Of a stretch of 64,000 nt of DNA, positions 59,801-64,000 are shown piece after piece. Numbering within the stretch: position 1 is the first letter of the stretch; every line of letters starts with the position of its first letter. The notes beneath the pieces were generated by a model. The model ran no database searches, was not told where the DNA came from, and saw only the letters and a list, made by a program, of their open reading frames with translations. Source of the DNA: Conchocele bisecta (Eukaryota > Mollusca > Bivalvia > Lucinida > Thyasiridae); contig CM055268.1 of assembly GCA_029237695.1 (NCBI GenBank), positions 52,289,131 to 52,353,130 on the forward strand, written 5' to 3'. The position numbers and the translations under genes are program-made.

Positions 59801-61594
59801 TGATAAAAAAAATATACTTGCAATTAAATATTTTTTTGAGATTTAATGTGTTTAATAGTCAAAAGTTCTTCAGCAGCAAAACGTGGAACAGACAGACCTT
59901 AAACTGACATTCAAACATATTCAAAATGATGAACGATTAACTTCAGGGACAAGCGACAGATATACAACTACATGCTGAGGAAATCCTGCGGCTGAAGAAA
60001 AGTCTCAACAACATCTATGTAACACATACGAAAAAACCATTGTCCTTTATAGGTATGTAATGTAATTAGCCGCGTTTTGGGGAGTTGCGTACATTGAATG
60101 ACTTGCTTTGTTTGTGTCATTGTCAGTTAACCAGTCTGACCATTGGTAATACAATTTATTACCTAACTCCCCTTGTTTCTGAGTGTATACAGTGCACTTC
60201 TCTCCCATTTGAGTGTCATTGTCTTTGGGGCATTCATGCATCCATATATTGGCATAATCACACTATGCCACATCACATTTTTATAATTAATCTAAATCCA
60301 TGTTTTCAACAAATTTATCAGTGTCGTTTGTGTTGGAAATAGGAATTAAAATAAGATTATAATTGTGCCACTATTCCGCCAGTATTAAAACTTGTGAGTG
60401 TCTGCTATACAGATATAATTTTCATTAGTAATCTGTAATTTACAGATAGACCCGCTGTTGTATCAGGCTATTTTGATATGCAAATGAGGCAGGATATTTT
60501 TTAATTAGTTTTATCAACCAAATGTGTCGCCTGAATAAATATTTGTATGGACATATTATAAAGTATTATCATTGCACATTAAAAAATAGAGAGAATAAAT
60601 ATTTGTTTCGCTAACAGCTTAAGGAAACTTGCATGTATTTGTGCAGATGGATCTACAGTGGTTGCAAAACCAATAAGCGACACTTCTTCAGTCACAGCCA
60701 CAAATACGTATGCATGGTTATCGCCCCTGTAGTTTTACAACGGTACCCCCGTTATGGATTATCTCCACTTTTGAACTTAGAATTTGTCAAGTTTGCCTTG
60801 TAACTTGTAAAACTTTGAAATTGTAATAACTGGAAGCTTGATAATTACAATGTATGTAACTTCTTTATGTGCTATGTTAATTTATATTATTGCTTAGACA
60901 CCTGAAAATCATTTTGTGACTATAGGATTCGTTGCAAAATTAACATATCAAAATCCATTCCAGTTACTTGGGGGTGAAAGGGTTAAAGTATCTTTAACCC
61001 TAAGTCAATTGACTTGAACCATCCTATGCAACTTTGTCATCAGCCATATTTTCATTTTGTAACCCACAGATATGGCTCACTTACCAAAGGTCAATGCCAA
61101 ATTACTGAAATTTGCATTAACGCTTTCACCTCAGTAACTGGAATTGATATTTATATGTTAATTTCCAGACCAACCCAATCGTCACAAAATGGTTTTCAGA
61201 CGAGTCCATTTTATGAAAAGGGGGTCTTTTTGTTCTCAAAAATGAAAAAATTACTTGCAAATAGTGCAGATCCTCACAAGACGGCTCGTCTGGATCTACA
61301 CTATTTGCCAATACGACTATACAGGCCTGTGGTGTTGAAAGAGTTAATGCTTTTTACCGGTACAGCCCACAATCAATGTTAAAGTACTTTAGATTTGCGC
61401 TAAACAATCTCCTAGGGTGTCCGGTTTAGAGCTGTTCCACTGTAGTAAATTGCAAAACAGAATTAATATCACAATTTTACCACAATCTTTATTTAATTTC
61501 AGAGGAAAGTTTGGAACGAGACAAATTCATGAGTGCACATGAAGCCAAGGAATTTGGAATAATCGATGAAATTATAGAGGCCGAACCAAAATAA
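41650..61594 (+). CDS. CLPP: ATP-dependent Clp protease proteolytic subunit, mitochondrial type, copy 2 (5 exons)
   Basis: Same enzyme as copy 1: a ClpXP barrel serine protease subunit. CDS joins 41650-41802, 43005-43101, 49434-49621, 59947-60052 and 61503-61594, identical exon lengths and phases to copy 1, 211 residues, no stop or frameshift. Ser114, His139 and Asp188 are intact. Seventeen residues differ from copy 1, concentrated in the leader (5), the handle region (4) and the C-terminus (5). The conserved HQPxGG is HQIMSS here, so the deviation is shared by both copies but the residues differ. Introns are expanded to 1.2, 6.3, 10.3 and 1.4 kb by transposons. The start is uncertain in the same way as in copy 1. 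Whether it is expressed cannot be judged from sequence. Confidence 0.92.
43005..43101 (+). CDS. CLPP: CLPP copy 2, exon 2
   Basis: [25 protein letters not shown] plus split Gly; acceptor TTTGCAG and donor CAG|GTACATG. Confidence 0.95.
43440..43612 (+). repeat. Single unit of the GGCAAGACGAAGAACCCTAT repeat
   Basis: Antisense relative of the AACAAGGGGAGATAACTC family (words ACATGTTTATCACGGCAAGA, CCTATTGATTTCCAAA, TTCGCACTTTGTATCCTTG). The giant hairpin is inserted at its edge. Confidence 0.65.
43616..44683. mobile_element. 1.07-kb giant hairpin of CGTTCTAACG minisatellite with 70-bp TIRs
   Basis: Outer inverted ends begin ACGGAGCCTTATAAGGGACA and run about 70 bp through GAGAAGAGAAAAAAATGTTC. 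The left half (to about 44085) is a degenerate minisatellite of CGTTCTAACGCATTCCAATT; the right half is the same words inverted (GAATTGCGTTAGAACG-like). The whole 1068 bp can fold on itself. TTGCCC occurs just outside both ends, offset by one base, a doubtful target duplication. No coding frame. It lies in intron 2 of CLPP copy 2. Confidence 0.88.
45110..45420. mobile_element. Hairpin MITE 'GTAGCC..AAGTATACTT', copy 1
   Basis: Outer inverted words TGTAGCCTATTTCACCAACA / TGTTGGTGAAATCGGCTAC and AAGTATACTTT; a central palindrome with ~30-bp arms around CACAGCCAAAATGGCTGTG (45230-45255). The second copy is at 62060-62345. Confidence 0.8.
45990..46330. repeat. Two ~130-bp tandem units
   Basis: TAGGTTGAGGTCAAAAATAG / TAGGTCAAGGTAAAAAACTT, then GATAG(T/C)GGTATGTGGTGG and GAAG(T/C)TGTG(A/C)AAGTATGGTGG are each seen twice. 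Confidence 0.65.
46370..46600. repeat. Copy of the GATCAG interspersed repeat
   Basis: TTGTGGCCAGTCCAGCAGCT, GACCCTGATCAGATCG and GTCTACACTGGTCGCAAAT. Confidence 0.6.
46643..48640 (-). repeat. Inverted copy of array A, ~12 units
   Basis: Begins TTAGCTCGCCTGCACGAAGT and GTCGGCGTCCAC, the inverted terminus of array A, then about twelve units with CTTAACGTTGGGGTAAATGT, CCAAGGTCAAGGTCACAAA, GCTATAGCAAATCCATGACC and TATTTCATACATGCATTC. Some units are shortened (48000-48060, 48420-48600). Degrades towards 48640. Confidence 0.85.
48641..48949. other. Intronic sequence without recognised feature
   Basis: Short stretch between array A and the SINE. Confidence 0.4.
48950..49380 (+). mobile_element. 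tRNA-derived SINE, intron 2 of CLPP copy 2, split by a MITE
   Basis: A box TTGGTTAGGAGCAAG, B box TGTTTGATCCTCG, then CAGGGCATTAATTCAGGTGG and, after the 49074-49291 insertion, CCGCCATTACTCCTCCATCT. The same SINE is at 16255-16440 in copy 1 in matching position and orientation relative to the gene. Confidence 0.8.
49074..49291. mobile_element. piggyBac-like MITE, TTAA target duplication
   Basis: 218 bp starting CCCTCTCAACACC and ending GGGGTGAAAGGG, flanked by TTAA at 49070-49073 and 49292-49295. Copy 1 has a single uninterrupted TTAA at the orthologous place (16325-16328), which is the empty site. Diverged relatives are seen near 60900-61010 and 61130-61350. Confidence 0.88.
49434..49621 (+). 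CDS. CLPP: CLPP copy 2, exon 3 (catalytic Ser and His)
   Basis: Completes a split Gly and encodes [31 protein letters not shown] and [15 protein letters not shown]; acceptor TGTAG, donor CAG|GTAAATG. Only two residues differ from copy 1, both in the altered PxGG segment. Confidence 0.95.
50185..50285. mobile_element. 101-bp hairpin MITE with GGGCCCGGTTGCTCAAA ends
   Basis: GGGCCCGGTTGCTCAAA and TTTGAGCAACCGGGCCC are exact inverted ends; inner words TAGCTTAACAGACT / AGTCTGTTAAGCTA also pair. Confidence 0.8.
50758..51135 (-). repeat. ~380-bp repeat, inverted copy of 39786-40195
   Basis: TGCGTATTTGCGTAAATACC at the left, AATACTCAATTACTAATTCC at the right. Lies in CLPP copy 2 intron 3. Confidence 0.75.
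51136..51657. other. Intronic AT-rich sequence, small duplication
   Basis: GAAATGGTTAATCTTGTTAT occurs twice (about 51391 and 51609), about 220 bp apart, with ATTAATG words, so a short tandem duplication. No gene. Confidence 0.45.
52255..55275. repeat. Dispersed composite motif GTCAAA-n-TTGTCCTTTCCGAA, at least 7 copies
   Basis: Sites at about 52256, 52423, 52586, 52952 (inverted), 54887, 55225 and 55260 (inverted) combine GTCAAA with (T)TGTCCTTTCCGAA at a short spacing. The first three are ~165 bp apart. They bracket the relic gene at 53360-54520 on both sides. Confidence 0.7.
53360..54520 (+). pseudogene. Relic transposon protein, basic/Cys-type family common in invertebrate genomes
   Basis: ATG at 53360 opens a 55-codon basic frame ([16 protein letters not shown] ... 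[13 protein letters not shown]). After frameshifts, 53727-54083 encodes a basic stretch ([38 protein letters not shown]). From 54084 broken frames give [40 protein letters not shown] and finally [17 protein letters not shown] near 54401-54450, a CxC...C cluster I recognise from a multi-copy invertebrate transposon-like protein family (usual form VKIGxSKF...RP..V...CxYCxxCENxxL). Only the N-terminal half is left; no catalytic part is seen. The family name is not known to me. Confidence 0.65.
54521..55780. other. Right part of the relic transposon, non-coding
   Basis: Contains three of the CCTTTCCGAA-type sites; otherwise AT-rich without coding frame. Confidence 0.4.
58331..58547. mobile_element. 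Hairpin MITE with CACTAAACTTTGTACAAC ends, copy 1
   Basis: GGGGCCCGTTCACTAAACTT at the left and AAGTTTAGTGAAACAGCCCC at the right; inner words CAACTAAAATGTTTGCAAGT and CACTTACAATACAAACATTT pair. Related copies at 21760-21835 (half) and 63232-63474. Confidence 0.8.
58838..59892. mobile_element. 1.06-kb element with ~170-bp TIRs, interrupted by a pogo-like MITE
   Basis: TCTGTTCCACGTTTTGCTGC at the left is inverted at the right (GCAGCAAAACGTGGAACAGA). TIRs continue through TTTTGGCTATTAAACAT, ACCCTCCCC and ATGAAATTCCATCA. The 558-bp element at 59162-59719 is inserted in it. It ends 54 bp before exon 4 of CLPP copy 2, close to the splice acceptor. Confidence 0.8.
59162..59719. mobile_element. Pogo/Tigger-like MITE nested in 58838-59892
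   Basis: CAGTCGAGCACCAGTATCTC at the left and, inverted, CAGTTGGGCACCGGTATCTT at the right, with TA at 59160-59161 and 59720-59721. Interior repeats of TCGAGATA. Confidence 0.8.
59947..60052 (+). CDS. CLPP: CLPP copy 2, exon 4
   Basis: [35 protein letters not shown] plus one base of a split Glu codon; acceptor CTTCAG, donor G|GTATGT. Confidence 0.94.
60053..61502 (+). other. CLPP copy 2, intron 4
   Basis: 60075-60262 is homologous to copy 1 (12350-12560 inverted). The dispersed repeat at 60470-60640, a single inverted array-C-like unit (60735-60850, GGATTATCTCCACTTTTGAA, CTTGTAACTTGTAAAACTTT) and two diverged piggyBac-like MITE pieces (60900-61350) follow. 61385-61440 carries the end of a CAGTGGAAC-type MITE. 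Confidence 0.65.
61503..61594 (+). CDS. CLPP: CLPP copy 2, exon 5 (last)
   Basis: Completes the split Glu and encodes [20 protein letters not shown] (Asp188) and EIIEAEPK, stop TAA 61592-61594 overlapping an AATAAA word. About 130 bp of 3' flank (61595-61735) align with the flank of copy 1 (10676-10545). Confidence 0.94.
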
Positions 61595-61734
61595 AATTGT
61601 TTTATTTCTTGTTACTCCCAGTTTTGTTGTCTATCAGTGTCAGTTCATTCTCAAGGTACGCATTGGGAAATGAAACTTAGAAAGTTACTTCGTACATCCA
61701 AAGTGATGGTGATTGGAGATATGGGACCTGTGGC

Positions 61735-62510
61735 ATGATATGTGACCGTGGCCCGTTTAGTGCATTACCTGCAAGCACACTCCTGCAGCCTGATAATGAT
61801 CTATACCGTTCGTTTAATAGAAGTGTACTAGGCAATTCACCGACTGAATTTGATACAAGTGTGCTAGACATATGATTTCATTGACTGAATTATGAAAAAT
61901 GGAGGCCCTGATCATATTGCATGGTCACACAGACCATTTATAAGCCAAATATTCTCCAGTCACAGCCACATACAGAGGTGGGACCATGGTTTCTTGTCTC
62001 AACACATTATGTGACTGGCTGGAGAAATGGGGCTTGTGGCTTTTGTGACCAGTTTAAATCCAGTAGCCGATTTCATCAAAATTGCAAAGTATACTTATGT
62101 AGCAAAGTATACTTTGAGGGAGTAATCATTTATTTTTCCTGAAATGCGTTATTTCATATAGAACTAGCGACTGCATATATTTGATGATTAAAAGTATGCA
62201 GAATTATTATACTGAATTTATTACATTATCACAGCCAACATGGCTGTGATAATGTAATAACTTCAGTATAATAAAAAATTATCATGACCTCAAAGTATAC
62301 TTTGCTAGATAAGTATACTTTGCCATGTTGGTGAAATAGGCTACAGATCAGCCTGTGCATCCGCAGTTTGATCAGGACCACCAATGAAACACGTCGTGTT
62401 TTTCTGACAAGCAATATAGATTGTTATTAGGCTACATGAATGTGCTTTTTGATCAGGATCTACACTGGCTGCAATACCCATAAGCCCCATTTCTCGTCGC
62501 ATCCACATAT
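61735..62510. repeat. Several GATCAG-type repeat copies, one split by a MITE
   Basis: GTGACCAGTTTAAATCCA (about 62046) continues after the MITE as AGATCAGCCTGTGCATCCGC (62345), so the repeat was there first. Other copies at 61735-61980 and 62400-62510. Confidence 0.6.
62060..62345. mobile_element. Hairpin MITE 'GTAGCC..AAGTATACTT', copy 2
   Basis: GTAGCCGATTTCATCAAAAT at the left, TTGGTGAAATAGGCTAC at the right; AAGTATACTT words and the central palindrome CACAGCCAACATGGCTGTG match 45110-45420. Confidence 0.82.
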
Positions 62511-62940
62511 AGTGAGTGAATGGCGTTAACTAATGTCATTACAGATGAGATGGGCAACTGGTTAGCAGGGGTCGACACTTGCAGTGTCTCGGTACCATAA
62601 TGTAACATCAGGATGTCCATGCTGTGGAATCCCTGGCCCAAAAGTGTGTTAAACCCTGGGTTAGTGGACTTTAATTGACTTCCCCAACAACCAATGGTGA
62701 TAAAACTTTCAGAGCCGGTTCTACAATCTAGTGGCTGAGTTTGGTCTGATTTCACATACTTTGGGGTTTTATATCGCGATCCCCAAGACACCAAATTAAG
62801 TTAACAACGCAACAACATAAAATATAACCTATTTATATAATTATAACCATATAACAATACATAGATATATTAACAAATACATATTTAGGTCTCATTGACA
62901 AGTGGACAAACTTCAAGATATTGTGGTCCAAATAACGGTT
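62511..62940. other. No gene recognised
   Basis: A 113-codon minus frame at 62453-62794 begins in unique sequence and runs into the repeat; no motif seen. Confidence 0.35.
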
Positions 62941-62941
62941 A

Positions 62942-63122
62942 CAGTGGAACCTCTCTAAACCGGACACCCCAGCGGTTTAGAGAGGTTCACCGTTAAGCAC
63001 TCCATGAACAGTTTTTGTCATTTTCAATCATGAAAATAAACGACAATGTAAGAAATGACGGTGAAACCATCAAAATTAAACACAATGGGGTCGCCAGGGT
63101 GTGGTTTAGAGGGGTTCTATTG
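62942..63122. mobile_element. 181-bp pogo-like MITE, TA duplication
   Basis: CAGTGGAACCTCTCTAAACC at the left; inverted right end CAATAGAACCCCTCTAAACC; TA at 62940-62941 and 63123-63124. Inner hairpin CCGGACACCCCAGCGG region. Confidence 0.78.
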
Positions 63123-63231
63123 TATGAGGAAAGAGTTCCCAATTGGAGCCACCTTCTGTGATGGCCATCTTTATTGGGACTAAATGTACATGTATGAAAA
63201 CATTAGCCAAATGCCATATTGAGTAAGTACT

Positions 63232-63474
63232 AGGGGCCGTTTCACTAAACTTTGTACAACTAAAATGTCCGTAAGTGCAAAATTATGAGTGTAAATTTCA
63301 CATTAACAACGTTTTCTTGCAAACAATTATTGGATTTACATTTATTGAGCATAGGCTGCATATGCAGCCTATATGCTAAATAAATGTAAATCCATCAATT
63401 GACATTTCCAGACGATCCTAAATTTGCACTTACAAACATTTTAGTCGTACAAAGTTTAGTGAAACTGGGTTCCA
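63232..63474. mobile_element. Hairpin MITE with CACTAAACTTTGTACAAC ends, copy 2
   Basis: GGGGCCGTTTCACTAAACTT at the left, AAGTTTAGTGAAACTGGGTT at the right, with an inner palindrome around GCATATGCAGCCTAT. Same family as 58331-58547. Confidence 0.78.
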
Positions 63475-63659
63475 GGTGTATACGTATAGGTGGTGAAATA
63501 TTCCTAAAGCTGCAATGAACAATTTAGAACCATGTGAGACAAACAATAGGGGGGGGGGGGGGGGGGTAAATGATCAGTTCACTAGATTTGTATCCATTTT
63601 CAGAACATAGTTTTATGGCCCTATGGGTGACCTGAAAACCAAAATGAAACCAGATTTGT

Positions 63660-64000
63660 CAGTAAGCAAGGCTTACGGAATTATCGAATACACCCTGCGT
63701 GGGACCAGACATTTTTCACAGGGCAGTAGAGGAGCATTGGAGCAATGCGTGTGTGAAATGTGAAGCAGATCCGAGGAAACAGAATTTTTATAACCATTTA
63801 CCCGAGCGTTAAGGTTTCGAATGCACCAAGTATGTCACCTTGACCCTGGGCTTAGCGGGGGTGGCACGAACGTGGATTTGTCACAGGGCGGTAGAGGACC
63901 ATTGGAGCAATGCGTGTGTGAAATGTGAAGCAGATCCGAGCAAGGAAACTATATTAAGCCATTTACCCGAGTGATGGACAGGCGGGTGGACAACCGGACT
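63660..64000 (+). repeat. Array B relative, cut by the window end
   Basis: About two units with TTTACCCGAGCGTTAAGG, GTGACCTTGACCCTGGGC-like and GAAGCAGATCCGAG. The last bases turn into GATGGACAGGCGGGTGGACA, probably the start of the terminal microsatellite seen at 5866 and 12280. Entry sequence AAGGCTTACGGAATTATCGA matches 21006. Confidence 0.75.

Larger units (their letters stand above)
49622..59946 (+). other. CLPP copy 2, intron 3 (10.3 kb)
   Basis: The corresponding intron of copy 1 (12696-14945) is 2.25 kb. Sequence at 50610-50700 is homologous to 14020-14100 of copy 1. The rest is inserted elements listed separately. Confidence 0.75.

Noticed and set aside
10677..61594. The two ClpP copies as an assembly artefact of two haplotypes
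   Set aside because: Seventeen residue differences, different TE content in every intron and an empty/filled MITE site argue for a real duplication, though read depth was not available.
63549..63566. Poly-G run as a G-quadruplex regulatory site
   Set aside because: Homopolymer runs of this kind also vary in array A and are probably slippage; no gene nearby to regulate.

Overview
The window reads as nuclear DNA of a bivalve mollusc, probably a heterodont clam. It is AT-rich, intron-bearing and very rich in repeats. Bivalve-type elements are visible: arrays of ~160-170 bp units closed by (ACGG)n-like microsatellites and a small 3' hairpin (like the 'pearl' or Helitron-like elements known from bivalves), tRNA-derived SINEs, and many hairpin MITEs. 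No operons, rRNA genes or CRISPR arrays were seen. The species is not established.

The only host protein genes I can support are two five-exon copies of a mitochondrial ClpP protease gene, placed head-to-head. Copy 1 is on the minus strand (exons from 19143 down to 10677). Copy 2 is on the plus strand (41650 to 61594). All five exons have identical lengths (153, 97, 188, 106 and 92 nt), each encodes 211 residues from the assigned start, and I count 17 differences (about 92% identity). The catalytic triad Ser114-His139-Asp188 is intact in both, with the same spacing as E. coli ClpP. Both depart from the usual HQPxGG motif next to the catalytic histidine. Intron and flank stretches also match, so this is an inverted segmental duplication rather than retrocopies.

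Layout: 1-5940 satellite-like arrays and a TE carrying ~430 bp tandem units; 6030-8420 two opposed non-LTR retrotransposon relics; 8800-10545 a hairpin, a mariner-like MITE and an interspersed repeat; 10.68-19.14 kb ClpP copy 1 with TE-filled introns; 19.5-23.9 kb repeats; 24482-30950 a 6.5 kb transposon with ~570 bp inverted termini around a broken zinc-finger/transposase-like/PIN-like coding region; 31-41.6 kb a TIR element, a Mutator-like element with a 9-bp target duplication, a third non-LTR relic, arrays and a SINE; 41.65-61.6 kb ClpP copy 2, whose introns hold a 1.07 kb giant hairpin, a 2 kb array, a piggyBac-like MITE with an empty site in copy 1, a relic transposon with repeated GTCCTTTCCGAA motifs, and nested MITEs; 61.7-64 kb more MITEs and an array cut by the window end.

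The strongest candidates for something under-described are the 6.5 kb TIR element with its unusual coding content, the ClpP pair with a diverged substrate-groove motif, and the giant hairpin at 43616-44683. All family names were assigned by eye from translated motifs and repeat structure; no search was run.
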